Positions 44,324 through 53,991 are shown, numbered from the stretch's first letter. The stretch: DNA of 64,000 nucleotides from Thermococcus bergensis (GCF_020386975.1 NZ_JABFNK010000005.1:744001-808000); one strand, 5' to 3'. Notes: a model not told the origin generated them from the letters alone. Program-made: numbers and translations.

Positions 44324-45104
44324 GATACTGTTAGGATAAGCTGTGGGGTGTCAGGTTTAAGTTACTGGCAGTACTTTAGAAAAAGAAGGGGGAACATGAA
44401 GTCTGAAACCATTATTTACTGGGTGGTTTCAGCCTTAAAACCCTTTCGTCGCAACAAAATCCCACCAGAAAAGAAAATCAGGGGAGTAGAATTATACCTG
44501 CGAGGCCTCAGTTACCGGCAAACCGCCAGAATACTCAAAATCAGTCACGTAACAGTCTGGGAGGCAGTCCAAAAACTCGCAGAAGCAGTTTACAAGCCAA
44601 AAATCCTCGCAGTCAAAAAACAGCGAAACTTCATCGCAGTTGACGAAACAGTAATAAAAATCAACGGGAAGAAAAGATACCTCTGGGCTGCAATTGACGT
44701 TGAGAGCAAGGAAGTTTTAGCAGTCTGGATTACGACTGTTAGAAACTGGTGGGTTGCCAGGGATTTCATTCTGGTTGTTTTAAAGTCGTGTGAAGGGCAG
44801 CCTGTCTTTCTGGTTGACAGGGCGAGCTGGTATAAGTCTGCTTTTAAGAGTTTGAGGTTGGGTTATCTGCATGTGACTTTCGGGCCGAGGAACAGTGTTG
44901 AGCGCTGGTTTAGGACGTTGAAGGAGAGGACGAAGCGTTTCTGGAATAATTTCAGGGGTAAAGACTGGAGGAGGGTTCATAGGTTTGTTTTTCTGTTTGC
45001 CTTCTGGTATAATTTTGTCAGAATTCATTCTAGTTTTGGTGATCCGCCTGGTGATGTTACTGAATGGCTTCAGGAGGTGATGCCCCAGTTATCCTAACAG
45101 TATC
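44324..45104 (+). mobile_element. IS6-family insertion sequence, copy A (ISPfu1/2-like)
   Basis: 781 bp with terminal inverted repeats starting GATACTGTTAGGATAA and flanked by the 8-bp direct repeat CCTTCCGA. It is inserted about 10 bp upstream of the TATA box of tRNA-Leu, leaving that promoter in place. The transposase gene is intact. A second, broken copy is at 60396-62053. Confidence 0.92.
44396..45097 (+). CDS. IS6-family DDE transposase, intact
   Basis: 233 residues. An N-terminal helix-turn-helix (LSYRQTARILKISHVTVWEAV) is followed by an RNase H-like catalytic core. Catalytic residues: Asp in FIAVDETVIKI, Asp in FLVDRASWYKS, Glu in NSVERWFRTLKERT, with the downstream Lys/Arg. The ATG at 44396 follows GGGGGAAC; a longer reading starting in the tRNA flank is not meaningful. 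It should be active. Confidence 0.92.
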   Translation: MKSETIIYWVVSALKPFRRNKIPPEKKIRGVELYLRGLSYRQTARILKISHVTVWEAVQKLAEAVYKPKILAVKKQRNFIAVDETVIKINGKKRYLWAAIDVESKEVLAVWITTVRNWWVARDFILVVLKSCEGQPVFLVDRASWYKSAFKSLRLGYLHVTFGPRNSVERWFRTLKERTKRFWNNFRGKDWRRVHRFVFLFAFWYNFVRIHSSFGDPPGDVTEWLQEVMPQLS

Positions 45105-45112
45105 CCTTCCGA
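45105..45112. repeat. Target-site duplication, right of IS6-type copy A
   Basis: CCTTCCGA, same as 44316-44323. Confidence 0.9.
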
Positions 45113-45307
45113 CATCCTTTTGATAATAGGTGGGATAACTCGCGAGGATAATCAGCCCCCTAATACCGTTTTGGGAAAAAAGGAGAGTTGTGAAAGGTGA
45201 AAGCACTGTTTACTCTGCGAATTCGGTTGTAAATCTTTTTGAACCAACCAGCAGAATCAATAGAGGACTTTTCCGGGTGCACCGCATGATTCTGAATTGG
45301 ATTAAAA

Positions 45308-45421
45308 ATGACGAGCTTATATGGTAAATTAACAATTTTAGTAGTCGGAGCAGCGTTAATGCGTTTAATTTTCCGGGTAAAGCTTATCAGAACATTTGAA
45401 AAGGAACATAGGGGAGAATAA
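45308..45421 (+). CDS. Possible small membrane protein, 37 residues
   Basis: The 310-bp gap between the IS and the NAC gene has no clear gene, but it holds this small frame: MTSLYGKLTILVVGAALMRL followed by a basic, charged tail ending KEHRGE. It would be one membrane helix with a cytoplasmic tail. No ribosome binding site is visible, and it runs convergently into NAC. The rest of the gap shows only a very short frame near 45198 (MKALFTLRIRL) with a GGTG site. Weakly supported. Confidence 0.3.
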   Translation: MTSLYGKLTILVVGAALMRLIFRVKLIRTFEKEHRGE

Positions 45422-45423
45422 AG

Positions 45424-45765
45424 TTATGCTCCCTGGAGTTTCAGTATTGCCTCTGCTAAGTCTCCTTTTGTTTCCTCTAATGCCTTTTTGGCAGTTTCAT
45501 AGTCAACGCCCGCCTGTTCCATAACGAGCCTTATGTCTTCATCGGATATGTTAAGGACTTCTCTGACTTCTTCTTTGCCCACTATCTGGTAGCTCTTTTC
45601 TCCCATGGCGGTTATTACAGTTACTGCGGCGTCTTTTATGACGATTTCTTTGTTTTCAAGTTTTATTACAACTTCTTTAACTCCCTCAAGTTCTTCCATA
45701 GTAATTCCAAGCTGTTTCATGAGCTTCTGCATTTGTTTGGGGTTCATACCCTTCATTGGCATCAT
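45424..45765 (-). CDS. nac: Archaeal nascent polypeptide-associated complex protein (alpha-NAC)
   Basis: 113 residues. A central NAC beta-barrel domain ([24 protein letters not shown]) and a C-terminal UBA domain ([35 protein letters not shown]). It forms a homodimer that binds nascent chains at the ribosome exit. The start at 45765 ([12 protein letters not shown]) is chosen because GGTGATAAGC precedes it; the reading from 45816 adds an unrelated hydrophobic leader. Confidence 0.94.
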   Translation of the reverse strand: MMPMKGMNPKQMQKLMKQLGITMEELEGVKEVVIKLENKEIVIKDAAVTVITAMGEKSYQIVGKEEVREVLNISDEDIRLVMEQAGVDYETAKKALEETKGDLAEAILKLQGA

Positions 45766-45828
45766 GCTTATCACCAGAAAGGAATCAAGAAATAAGGATA
45801 TATAACGGTTTCCCAAAAATGAAAAATG

Positions 45829-46860
45829 TCATTGAGAACCCTTCTCTTCCGGGAAGTTTGAAGTTTCTTCGTTGCTTTTGATTATTCTCTGCCTGTATTC
45901 CTCGTATTTCTTTCTGGCTTCTTCAGCTTTATCTTTTTCTCCTAAGTACTCATAAGCCTCTGCAACGTGCTTCCACCACATGGGGTCGTTCTCAGCCTCT
46001 TTTAGGCAGTACTCGAGGAATTTTTGATAAGCTTCTCTCGCAAGCTCCTCCATGCCGAGCTTTCTCGCTATATTGCCAACATCCTCCCAGAAGACGCCCT
46101 CTTCTTGGGCTTCACCTTTGTAGTATTCCAAAGCTTTTTCCCAAGCCTTTTTGGCCTTTTCTTCATTGCCCAACTCTTCGTAAAGCTTTGCAACATCCTC
46201 CCAGAACCATGGCTCTTCTTCGGCATACCTCTCCAACGCTTTTGCAGCTCTCTCCATATTGCCTGCCTTTTTCCAGTATTCATGAGCTTCCTTGAGGTAG
46301 TAGGTGTCCTTTTCCTTCTCGTAAAGCTGCTCATAAATTTCAGCAGCCTTTTCGTATTTTTCGGCCTTTTCATATGCCCAGGCTGCACTTTCCATCCAGC
46401 CCAGCTTTTCATACATCTCTGCTGCTTTTAGGTAGTTTCCTTTCTTTTCGTACTTTCTTGCAGCGGCCTTGTATTTTCCGGCTCTTTCAAGGCTTTCAGC
46501 ACTCCTAAAGCGGTCAGTCAAGCTCAAATCGGGCTCACTTATATACCATATACCGAACACAAGTCCAAAAGCGAAGAGGAGTATTATCCCACCAACTACC
46601 TTGAGTTTCTGCCAAGTAATGGTCAGATAGGTCGCGTATGCACTTAATGCTGTTGGGATTACCAAAAGCCCCGCGTACTTCCAGCTTTCTGCATAAAGCG
46701 TCAGTGCCAGGAAAAACCCAAGCATCAGTGTTAACCCTAAAAATCCTAAGCTCAGCACTATCCTAACCAGCATCCAGAAGCCCCATTTGTATATTATGCC
46801 GGCTGCTATTGCGATAATCGCTACGAGAAATCCTATGATATAAAGCTTCAGCTTGTCCAT
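45829..46860 (-). CDS. Membrane-anchored TPR-repeat protein
   Basis: 343 residues. Residues about 1-120 have four hydrophobic helices; the rest is a series of tetratricopeptide-like repeats (for example YKAAARKYEKKGNYLKAAEMYEKLG without gaps, then similar units at about 30-35 residue spacing), giving a helical protein-binding arm. The repeats are Glu/Lys/Tyr rich, as is usual in hyperthermophiles. Partner unknown. The ATG at 46860 follows GGAGGGGGTGAAAG, overlapping the end of ogt by 13 bp, so they are co-expressed. Confidence 0.82.
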   Translation of the reverse strand: MDKLKLYIIGFLVAIIAIAAGIIYKWGFWMLVRIVLSLGFLGLTLMLGFFLALTLYAESWKYAGLLVIPTALSAYATYLTITWQKLKVVGGIILLFAFGLVFGIWYISEPDLSLTDRFRSAESLERAGKYKAAARKYEKKGNYLKAAEMYEKLGWMESAAWAYEKAEKYEKAAEIYEQLYEKEKDTYYLKEAHEYWKKAGNMERAAKALERYAEEEPWFWEDVAKLYEELGNEEKAKKAWEKALEYYKGEAQEEGVFWEDVGNIARKLGMEELAREAYQKFLEYCLKEAENDPMWWKHVAEAYEYLGEKDKAEEARKKYEEYRQRIIKSNEETSNFPEEKGSQ

Positions 46861-47375
46861 CCTTTCACCCCCTCCAGCATGAGTAAAAACTTTTTGTAGT
46901 CTATTTTTGGAGTATACCACCCTAACCCATTTGAAGCAACAACCCTGTGACAGGGAACCACTATAGGATATGGGTTTCTTTTCATTGCCCCACCGACAGC
47001 TCTTGGTGAGCTCTTGAGCATTTTAGCAAGCTCACCGTATGTTATGACTCGCCCTCTTTTAACCTTTTTTGTGAGGGCTTCGTAAACTTTCTTCTCAAAG
47101 GGAGTAGTTCCCTCAAAACTAAGGTACTTCAGTGCTTCATCGTTTTTGATTTCCCCTACAAGAACATTATAAACCAGTTGAGGAAAGCCGCTCTCTTTCT
47201 CCCTTAGGTCGACCTCTATGCCCCGCTTTTGCAAATGTTCGACTAAGGCTTTAATCCTTTCCTGAAGAAATTCCTCCCCATCAAGGGAAAAAGTTATGCC
47301 GTGAATTTTCTCCCCGTGAATCACGGCTATATGCAGTTTTCTTCCACGTATTTTGAATAAATCAACAGCGATCAT
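46848..47375 (-). CDS. ogt: O6-methylguanine-DNA methyltransferase
   Basis: 175 residues, the length of the T. kodakarensis enzyme. The acceptor cysteine is in VVPCHRVV; the helix-turn-helix before it contains TYGELAKMLKSSPRAVGGAM with the arginine finger. A suicide repair protein that removes alkyl groups from guanine. The ATG at 47375 (MIAVDLFKI) is preferred. It overlaps the SpoU methyltransferase gene by 14 bp. Confidence 0.93.
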   Translation of the reverse strand: MIAVDLFKIRGRKLHIAVIHGEKIHGITFSLDGEEFLQERIKALVEHLQKRGIEVDLREKESGFPQLVYNVLVGEIKNDEALKYLSFEGTTPFEKKVYEALTKKVKRGRVITYGELAKMLKSSPRAVGGAMKRNPYPIVVPCHRVVASNGLGWYTPKIDYKKFLLMLEGVKGWTS

Positions 47376-48102
47376 CTTTGCATCTCTCCAATCGTTCAAT
47401 GGCTTTCCTCAATGGCCCATACATGGAGTGTATCTCCTTTGCATATATAAACCCTCTTCCCAGAAAGCGCTGGAACATCATCACAGAAAGCTTTCTTCTT
47501 TCTAAATCTTTGGGGTACTCCAAAACGTTCAGGAACTGCTCCCACAGCTCAACCAGTCTAATCCTTTCCTCTTTTGTCGACTTTCTGAGCTTCTCTTTTA
47601 CTTCCACAACTTCAGTCTTCCGCCTCTGCTTATAAAGCTCGTACAGTATCACGGCAACTGCATGGCTCAGGTTCATTACGGGGTATTCCTCACTGGTGGG
47701 AATTGTGACTGTAAAGTCGAGCTTCTTGAGTTCCTCATTGTCCAATCCCCTGCTTTCCCTTCCAAAAACAAGCCCCACAGCCCCATCGTAAAGAAAAACC
47801 CTCTTTGCGAATTCTTCTGGTGTTATTGGAGTTCTCTCCGGAATATAGTCCCCTCCTGCTACTCCACTGGTCCCTACTGCCAAATCAACCATTTTAAGGG
47901 CTTCATCAAGTGAGTCAACGAGTATTGCGTTTTCCAGAACATCCACGGCATGGACAGCAAATTTTCTTGCTGTTTTGTCATTTGGACTAACCTTTGGACT
48001 AACCAAGATAAGCTTCTTCACTCCAAAGTTTTTCATGACCCTTGCAATCGCCCCGAGGTTTATGGGATACTCGACCTCAACGAGTATTACCGCCAGCTCC
48101 AT
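47362..48102 (-). CDS. SpoU/TrmJ-type tRNA 2'-O-methyltransferase
   Basis: 246 residues of the SPOUT class with a C-terminal helical part. Seen: N-terminal VEVEYPINLGAIARVMKNFG (motif 1 Arg/Asn), GLVFGRESRGLDNEEL (motif 2) and MNLSHAVAVILYEL (motif 3, SAM knot). This is the layout of TrmJ, which methylates nucleotide 32 of tRNA. The likely start is MELAVIL at 48102, close to a TATA-like TTAAATAT, so the transcript may have a very short leader. First gene of the ogt/TPR set, divergent from the ketopantoate reductase gene. Confidence 0.85.
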   Translation of the reverse strand: MELAVILVEVEYPINLGAIARVMKNFGVKKLILVSPKVSPNDKTARKFAVHAVDVLENAILVDSLDEALKMVDLAVGTSGVAGGDYIPERTPITPEEFAKRVFLYDGAVGLVFGRESRGLDNEELKKLDFTVTIPTSEEYPVMNLSHAVAVILYELYKQRRKTEVVEVKEKLRKSTKEERIRLVELWEQFLNVLEYPKDLERRKLSVMMFQRFLGRGFIYAKEIHSMYGPLRKAIERLERCKDDRC

Positions 48103-48170
48103 GACTGCAAGATATTTAAGGTAACGCGTTAAAATGGTTACGGTGAAGAGTGTGAAAAGGTGGTAAGAGG

Positions 48171-49070
48171 ATGAAAATCTATATTCTCGGTGCAGGCTCC
48201 ATAGGTTCCCTTTTTGGTGCACTTTTAACGAGAATTGGGGAAGATGTGACGCTGATAGGTCGGAAAGAACATGTAGATGCGATAAATAATAGAGGGCTTA
48301 GGGTAGTAGGGGCTGAAGAGTTCACTGTGTATCCGAGAGCAGTTACCGAAGTCCCTCCAGAGCCTCCGGATTTGATAATCCTGGCGACAAAGTCCTACTC
48401 TACAGCCCATGCTTTAAAATGCGCCAGAGAAAGCATAGGGAAAAATACTTGGATATTGAGTATCCAAAACGGGCTCGGAAACGAGGAGGAAGCGCTAAAA
48501 TACACCAAGAATGTTCTAGGTGGAATAACCACTAACGGTGCAGCCCTCGAGAAATGGGAAGTTGTTAGGTGGACTGGAAAGGGAGTAACAATAATTGGAA
48601 ACTACCCCAAGGGAAGAGGGGAATTTGCCGAAAATGTTGTCGCTCTACTTAAAAAAGCCGGACTGGAGGCAGAGATTAGCGATAACATAATTGGCTGGAA
48701 GTGGGCAAAAGCTATAGTTAACTCTGCGATAAACCCGATCGGCACTATTATGGAAGTCAAAAACGGAATTATTCTTGGGAATGATTATCTCTTAACCCTC
48801 GCAATGGAGGTTGTGAAGGAGGGGTGTCAGGTTGCGACTCAACTGGGCATCGAGTTTGATACGCATCCAATGGAACTCCTTCTTGAGACCCTTAAAAGGA
48901 CGAGGGAAAACTACAACTCTATGCTTCAGGACGTAAGAAGAGGTAAAACGACAGAAATAGACTTCATAAATGGCAAAATCATTGAATACGGTGAGAAAAT
49001 GGGGCTAAAAACTCCATTAAACTTTGCACTATGGAGTCTGGTAAAGGCAAAGGAGTCACAAACTAAATAA
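48171..49070 (+). CDS. panE: 2-dehydropantoate 2-reductase
   Basis: 299 residues. The N-terminal Rossmann fold has YILGAGSIGSLFGALL and the NADP(H)-type GRKEH after strand 2. The catalytic Lys is in WKWAKAIVNSAINPIG, with Asn and Glu/Ser residues in the C-terminal helical domain (RGKTTEIDFINGKI). It makes pantoate for coenzyme A; in Thermococcales this enzyme is feedback-inhibited by CoA. The start follows GGTGGTAAGAGG. Confidence 0.92.
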   Translation: MKIYILGAGSIGSLFGALLTRIGEDVTLIGRKEHVDAINNRGLRVVGAEEFTVYPRAVTEVPPEPPDLIILATKSYSTAHALKCARESIGKNTWILSIQNGLGNEEEALKYTKNVLGGITTNGAALEKWEVVRWTGKGVTIIGNYPKGRGEFAENVVALLKKAGLEAEISDNIIGWKWAKAIVNSAINPIGTIMEVKNGIILGNDYLLTLAMEVVKEGCQVATQLGIEFDTHPMELLLETLKRTRENYNSMLQDVRRGKTTEIDFINGKIIEYGEKMGLKTPLNFALWSLVKAKESQTK

Positions 49071-49104
49071 AGAGTATCACTTACAGTATAGTGGGGAATG
49101 GAAG

Positions 49105-49752
49105 ATGCCCATATTTGGAGGGAAGGAAAATAATGTTTTTGCGGCGATTGACAAGCACCTTGAAATGGTAAATTCCACTATATTAAAGTTCAGAGAACTC
49201 ATGGAGGCGTACCTTAACGGAGACGTTGAGAGAGCAGAATTTTTAATGGGGGAAGTAGAAAGGCTAGAACGTGAGGCAGATGGTCTTAGGAGAGAAATAG
49301 AGGCAATGCTTTATCAAGGAGCGTTTCTACCGGTCAACAGGGGCGACTATGCTCGGTTATCTGAGCTCGTTGATAGTGTCGCAGATGTGGCAGAAAGTGC
49401 TGCCCATGCTTTAATCTTGGCAAAACCCAAAGTTCCAGTAGACTTGAAGGAAGAAATATTGGAACTTCTTGATTATTCTTTAAAGACTTACCAGCTTCTC
49501 GAAGAGGCCGTTAAAGCACTCAACACAAATGTCGATGAAGCAATTGAATATGCAAAAAAGACTGAAATTGCTGAGGAAGAGGCAGATAAAATTGAGTATG
49601 CTCTTTTGAGAAAAGTTTTTGAAAGTGAAAAGATAACAACATTTGCAAAAATCGTATGGGATAAGGTTATAACAAAGATCGGAGACATAGCTGATAGGGC
49701 AGAGGATGCCTCCGATCAGGTCTTGCTTATGGCACTAAAAAGGAGGGGTTGA
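49105..49752 (+). CDS. PhoU-like / DUF47 (TIGR00153) protein
   Basis: 215 residues, all helical, with paired E/D-rich metal-binding motifs EVERLEREADGLRREIE and TEIAEEEADKIEYAL. This is the PhoU-related family often next to phosphate (Pit-type) permeases. No permease is adjacent here; serA follows after 1 bp, so the two are in one transcript. Likely role in phosphate or metal homeostasis, not certain. Confidence 0.8.
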   Translation: MPIFGGKENNVFAAIDKHLEMVNSTILKFRELMEAYLNGDVERAEFLMGEVERLEREADGLRREIEAMLYQGAFLPVNRGDYARLSELVDSVADVAESAAHALILAKPKVPVDLKEEILELLDYSLKTYQLLEEAVKALNTNVDEAIEYAKKTEIAEEEADKIEYALLRKVFESEKITTFAKIVWDKVITKIGDIADRAEDASDQVLLMALKRRG

Positions 49753-49753
49753 A

Positions 49754-50671
49754 ATGAAAGTATTGGTTGCCTCACCTTTGCATGAAAAAGCGTTCGAGAT
49801 TTTGAAAAACGCAGGGTTGGAAGTAATTTATGAGGAATACCCAGACCAAGATAAGCTCAAGGAACTCGTTAAGGATGTCAGTGCTATAATAGTTAGGAGC
49901 AAGCCAAAGGTAACAAAGGAAATTATAGACGCGGCACCAAACCTCAAAGTCATAGCAAGGGCTGGTGTTGGTTTGGACAATGTGGATGTCGAATACGCAA
50001 AGAGTAAAGGTATTGAAGTCGTTAATGCTCCCGCTGCATCAAGCAGAAGCGTTGCGGAGTTAGCTATTGCCCTGATGTTTGCTGTAGCAAGAAAAGTGGC
50101 CTTTGCTGACAGGAAGATGAGAGAGGGAGTTTGGGCCAAGAAGCAGTGCATGGGCTTTGAGCTTGAAGGAAAGACCCTTGGCGTTATAGGGTTTGGAAGG
50201 ATAGGATACACCGTGGCAAAGATAGCAAGTGCCATTGGCATGAAAATCCTTCTCTACGACACGGCCAAAGAAGAGGAGAGAGCAAAGGAAGTTGGTGGAA
50301 AGTTTGTGGAGCTTGAGGAACTCTTAAGGAACAGCGATATCGTTACAATCCACGTGCCCCTCCTGGAGAGCACCTACCACCTCATCAACGAGGAAAGACT
50401 AAAGCTCATGAAGCCCACTGCAATTCTCATAAACACAGCTAGAGGGGCTGTTGTTGACACTAACGCCTTAGTCAAAGCACTCCAGGAAGGATGGATTGCT
50501 GGAGCTGGCTTGGACGTATTCGAAGAAGAACCCCTCCCAGAAAACCACCCATTGACAAAGCTTGACAATGTGGTCTTAACTCCCCACATAGGGGCATCCA
50601 CAGTTGAGGCTCAGGAGAGAGCTGGCATAGAAGTTGCTGAGAAAGTCGTCAAGATTTTGAAGGGTGAGTAG
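49754..50671 (+). CDS. serA: D-3-phosphoglycerate dehydrogenase (short form)
   Basis: 305 residues. Seen: [47 protein letters not shown] and the catalytic TPHIGASTVEAQERAG. The last motif and AAPNLKVIARAGVGLDNVD are typical of phosphoglycerate dehydrogenase, the first step of serine synthesis. It lacks the C-terminal ACT regulatory domain of longer forms. Co-transcribed with the PhoU-like gene. Confidence 0.88.
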   Translation: MKVLVASPLHEKAFEILKNAGLEVIYEEYPDQDKLKELVKDVSAIIVRSKPKVTKEIIDAAPNLKVIARAGVGLDNVDVEYAKSKGIEVVNAPAASSRSVAELAIALMFAVARKVAFADRKMREGVWAKKQCMGFELEGKTLGVIGFGRIGYTVAKIASAIGMKILLYDTAKEEERAKEVGGKFVELEELLRNSDIVTIHVPLLESTYHLINEERLKLMKPTAILINTARGAVVDTNALVKALQEGWIAGAGLDVFEEEPLPENHPLTKLDNVVLTPHIGASTVEAQERAGIEVAEKVVKILKGE

Positions 50672-50750
50672 CCCTTTAACTTCTTTTCTGGCTTATTTTT
50701 TGCATTTTCTAACGAAGTGAGAACTTATAACTTAAAAGTTAAAAGAAAGG

Positions 50751-51752
50751 TCAAAGGAGCTTAACCTCTTCTATTGGTCTCACTTTAAGAACTTCTCTGT
50801 TTACGAGGTTCTCTGGAACTTCGCCCTTAAAGATTGAAAGCAGATTGTTCACAGCCTGGAAACCCATGTCTATCATGGCTTCTCTTGCTAGTCCTGCATG
50901 GTGGGGAGTAAGCACGGTCTCCCACTCCATTTCAAAGAGTTCGCTCTCCTGAAGTGGCTCTTTTTCATACACATCTGTCGCATAGCCTTTGAGCTTTCCT
51001 TCTTTTAGGGCTTTGATCAGGGCTTTTTCATCAACCAGGCTTCCCCTTCCGATATTCACAAGATATTTTCCTTCCAGTAACTTAAGCCTCTCTTCGTTTA
51101 TTATGTGATACGTCTCAGGAGTTGAGGGCAGGGCAAGGATGACTATGTCGCTCTGCTTCAAAACATCCTCAAGCGGAAGCCATTTTGCATTTACTTCCTT
51201 TTCTATGTCCTCTTTTCTGCTTCTGCTCCAGTAGTAAATTTCCGTTCCGAGAGCCTTCATTCTTCTTGCTATAGCTTTGCCTATTGAGCCCATTCCGAGG
51301 ATCCCAACTTTTTTGCCGTAAACTGTCTCTATGTTATTGTACCATCCCCAGACCGTTTTTTGAGAGTCCCAGAGGCCTCTCCTTATGAACTTGTCTGAAT
51401 AGGCTATTTTTCTCAGAAGGGCTATGGTCAAGCCAACGGTAAACTCCGCAACAGCTTCACTTAAGACCCCGCTAACCTTTGTTACATATATTCCCCTTTT
51501 GGTTGCGGCTTCAACGTCTATATGGTCGTAACCAGCAGACTGGGTGCTTATGACTTTGAGCTTTTCTCCTTTCTCAATTATCTCTTTGCCCACTTTATTC
51601 AGGGGCGAAACTATCAACCCATCATATTCGCCTATTATTTCCAGCACTTTCTCCCTCTCTGGATAGACCAGGATGTCAACGTCACAGTACTGTTTCAAGA
51701 GCTCCAACGGCTCGCTCTTCATGTTAAAAAGAACCAAAACTTTAGGTCTCAT
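50751..51752 (-). CDS. D-2-hydroxyacid dehydrogenase family protein
   Basis: 333 residues, diverged paralogue of gyaR and serA. NAD(P) motif GILGMGSIGKAIA, then SRSRK (a basic pattern suggesting NADPH), NIGRGSLVDEKAL, TDVYEKEPL and TPHHAGLAREAM with an HH pair in place of the usual HIG. It has the catalytic Arg (GRGSL), Glu (EKEP) and His. Substrate unknown; it could be glyoxylate, hydroxypyruvate or another 2-oxo acid. Start at 51752 (MRPKVLV) after AAGGTGAAAGCC. Confidence 0.82.
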   Translation of the reverse strand: MRPKVLVLFNMKSEPLELLKQYCDVDILVYPEREKVLEIIGEYDGLIVSPLNKVGKEIIEKGEKLKVISTQSAGYDHIDVEAATKRGIYVTKVSGVLSEAVAEFTVGLTIALLRKIAYSDKFIRRGLWDSQKTVWGWYNNIETVYGKKVGILGMGSIGKAIARRMKALGTEIYYWSRSRKEDIEKEVNAKWLPLEDVLKQSDIVILALPSTPETYHIINEERLKLLEGKYLVNIGRGSLVDEKALIKALKEGKLKGYATDVYEKEPLQESELFEMEWETVLTPHHAGLAREAMIDMGFQAVNNLLSIFKGEVPENLVNREVLKVRPIEEVKLL

Positions 51753-51861
51753 GGCTTTCACCTTTAAAACTTTTATCGAAACATGTTAATAAAACTTTTT
51801 GAGAAATTCTGCGAAAGGTTAAAAAGCATTGGAAATTTTTTAAGGGATGGGTGGTGAATTT

Positions 51862-53328
51862 ATGAGCGCTGACAGTAAAAAGCCGAAAGTAAAGAGAGAA
51901 AAGTGGTCAAGTGAGTTTAGCGAATGGTACAATGAGATGATAGAGCTCGCTGGAATACAGGATAAGAGGTATCCAGTAAAGGGAATGAACGTTTGGCTCC
52001 CCTATGGATTGAAAATTATGAGAAACATTGAGAGTTTCATCCATGAGGAAATGAGAAGAACCGGGCATGAGGAAGTACTCTTTCCGGCATTAATCCCTGA
52101 GACAGAGTTTGAAAAAGAAGCTGAACACATAGCGGGATTCCATGGGGAAGTTTTGTGGGTAACACACGCTGGTGAGAGGCCTTTGGACGTAAAGCTCATC
52201 TTGAGACCAACAAGTGAGACTGCAATGTATCCAATGTTTAACCTCTGGATTAGGTCTCATGCAGACCTGCCCTTTAAGGTATACCAAATAGTCAATGTTT
52301 ACAGGTATGAGACAAAGCACACAAGACCTTTGATCAGAGTTAGGGAAATAAGCAGATTTTTCGAAGCTCACACTGCCCATGACAGTTTCGAAGATGCCGA
52401 GAGGCAGATAAAAGAAGACCTTGAAATTTTCGATAACCTCGCCAAAAAACTGGCCTTGCCATATATCATCTCAAAAAGACCTGACTGGGACAAGTTCCCG
52501 GGAGCATTTTACTCCCTCGGTGCGGAGGTAATAATGCCCGATGGAAGGACTCTGCAGATTGGAACAATGCACAACTACAGGCAGAACTTTGCAAAGGCAT
52601 ACGAGATAACCTATGAAAAAGAAGACGGAACTCACGACTATGTTCACCAGACCACGTTTGGAATGAGCGAAAGACTGCTTGCCGCTGTCATGGCGATTCA
52701 TGGAGACGACAACGGTCTTGTATTGCCACCGGCAATAGCGCCAATACAGGTGGTAATAGTCCCAATCCCAATGAAGGATTCTCCATACGATGTTAATGCC
52801 TATGCCAAGGAAATTGCCGAAGAGCTCAAGATGGCTGGCATTAGAGTCCACATAGATGATAGAGAGGAGATAAGACCGGGAAGAAAGTTCTACGACTGGG
52901 AAATTAGGGGTGTTCCATTGAGGATTGAAGTAGGGCCGAGAGACGTTGAAGGAAAGAAAGCAGTGCTGGCAAGAAGGGACACCTATGAGAAATTCAGCGT
53001 CGAGAGGGAGAAAATCATTGAGGAAGTCAGAAAGACCCTCGATGCAATAATGGAAAACCTCTACGCAAGGGCAAGGGAGTTCATGGAGAGCCACATAAAG
53101 AGGGTGGACACAATAGAAGAAGCGAAGCAGCTCTTTGAAGACAGAAGAGGGGTAGTGGAGCTCCCATGGTGTGGTGAAGAGAGCTGCGGCGTTGAAATGG
53201 AAGAAATCCTTGACGCAAGCATGCTAGGAATACCGTATCCAGAGGAGACTGCAAAAATTGAAGGGAAGAAGTGCGCTCACTGTGGAAAAGAAGCAAAGTA
53301 CATAGCAAGGTTTGCAAGAACGTACTAG
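51862..53328 (+). CDS. proS: Prolyl-tRNA synthetase, archaeal/eukaryotic type
   Basis: 488 residues, class II synthetase. Motif 2 region [21 protein letters not shown] (split), the proline site FEAHTAHD, and motif 3 [16 protein letters not shown]; the anticodon-binding domain begins about IQVVIVPIP. The C-terminal zinc-type domain has the cysteines WCGEESCG and KCAHCGK. The ATG at 51862 follows GGTGGTGAATTT. Its end overlaps the convergent pcp gene by 4 bp. Confidence 0.95.
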   Translation: MSADSKKPKVKREKWSSEFSEWYNEMIELAGIQDKRYPVKGMNVWLPYGLKIMRNIESFIHEEMRRTGHEEVLFPALIPETEFEKEAEHIAGFHGEVLWVTHAGERPLDVKLILRPTSETAMYPMFNLWIRSHADLPFKVYQIVNVYRYETKHTRPLIRVREISRFFEAHTAHDSFEDAERQIKEDLEIFDNLAKKLALPYIISKRPDWDKFPGAFYSLGAEVIMPDGRTLQIGTMHNYRQNFAKAYEITYEKEDGTHDYVHQTTFGMSERLLAAVMAIHGDDNGLVLPPAIAPIQVVIVPIPMKDSPYDVNAYAKEIAEELKMAGIRVHIDDREEIRPGRKFYDWEIRGVPLRIEVGPRDVEGKKAVLARRDTYEKFSVEREKIIEEVRKTLDAIMENLYARAREFMESHIKRVDTIEEAKQLFEDRRGVVELPWCGEESCGVEMEEILDASMLGIPYPEETAKIEGKKCAHCGKEAKYIARFARTY

Positions 53329-53927
53329 CTCTTTATGCTTTCTTTTATTGCTATTTCTATTGCTTTTCTTATCATCTCAATGCTCATCGAAGGCTGTGGC
53401 TTTTCTAAAACCTGCTCGGGAATGTATGGGACGTGTATAAAGCCTGCTTTTGTGTCCAATCCCTTTATCGCTATGTGATGCAAAGCAGTGTACATGGCGG
53501 TGTTGCACACGTAGGTTCCAGCCGAGTTGGACACCATAGCGGGAATTTTATTCTCCCTCAAGGCATTTACAATTCTTTTTACCGGTATAGTGGCAAAATA
53601 AGCCGCTGGAGCATTTTCAAAGATGGGCTCATCTTCTGGTTTGTATCCTTCGTTGTCTTCCATCCTTGCATCCATGACGTTTATCGCAACCCGCTCAACA
53701 GTTATGTTAACTCTCCCACCAGCTTGGCCAGTGAGAATTACGACATTTGGCTCAATCTCGTCTATAATCTTGGGCAGTTTTTCTTTGACTCCCTTAAAAG
53801 TCACCGGAAGCTGGTGCTTTATTATCTCTGCGTTTTCAATCTTATCAGGAAGTTCCTTAACGGCTTCCCATGAGGGGTTTATTGTCTCTCCCCCAAAAGG
53901 TTCAAAACCCGTAACCAAAACCTTCAT
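53325..53927 (-). CDS. pcp: Pyrrolidone-carboxylate (pyroglutamyl) peptidase
   Basis: 200 residues, a C15 cysteine peptidase that removes N-terminal pyroglutamate. Seen: N-terminal [18 protein letters not shown], a middle TGQAGGR near the catalytic Glu, the nucleophile Cys in [14 protein letters not shown] and His in [10 protein letters not shown]. Length and sequence are like those of the T. litoralis and P. furiosus enzymes. Single gene with its own promoter (TATA near 53950). Confidence 0.95.
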   Translation of the reverse strand: MKVLVTGFEPFGGETINPSWEAVKELPDKIENAEIIKHQLPVTFKGVKEKLPKIIDEIEPNVVILTGQAGGRVNITVERVAINVMDARMEDNEGYKPEDEPIFENAPAAYFATIPVKRIVNALRENKIPAMVSNSAGTYVCNTAMYTALHHIAIKGLDTKAGFIHVPYIPEQVLEKPQPSMSIEMIRKAIEIAIKESIKS

Positions 53928-53991
53928 TTAAATCACCCAAAGAGCTAAAGTTTAATTAAGATTTAAACTTTACACTCCTTAGGTGAAGCTC

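Noticed and set aside
45113-45300. Possible non-coding RNA in the gap after IS6 copy A
   Set aside because: No tRNA fold, no C/D or K-turn box pair and no clear promoter could be seen by eye.
52471-53094. 207-codon reverse frame in proS
   Set aside because: Lies entirely inside the prolyl-tRNA synthetase gene; no independent support.
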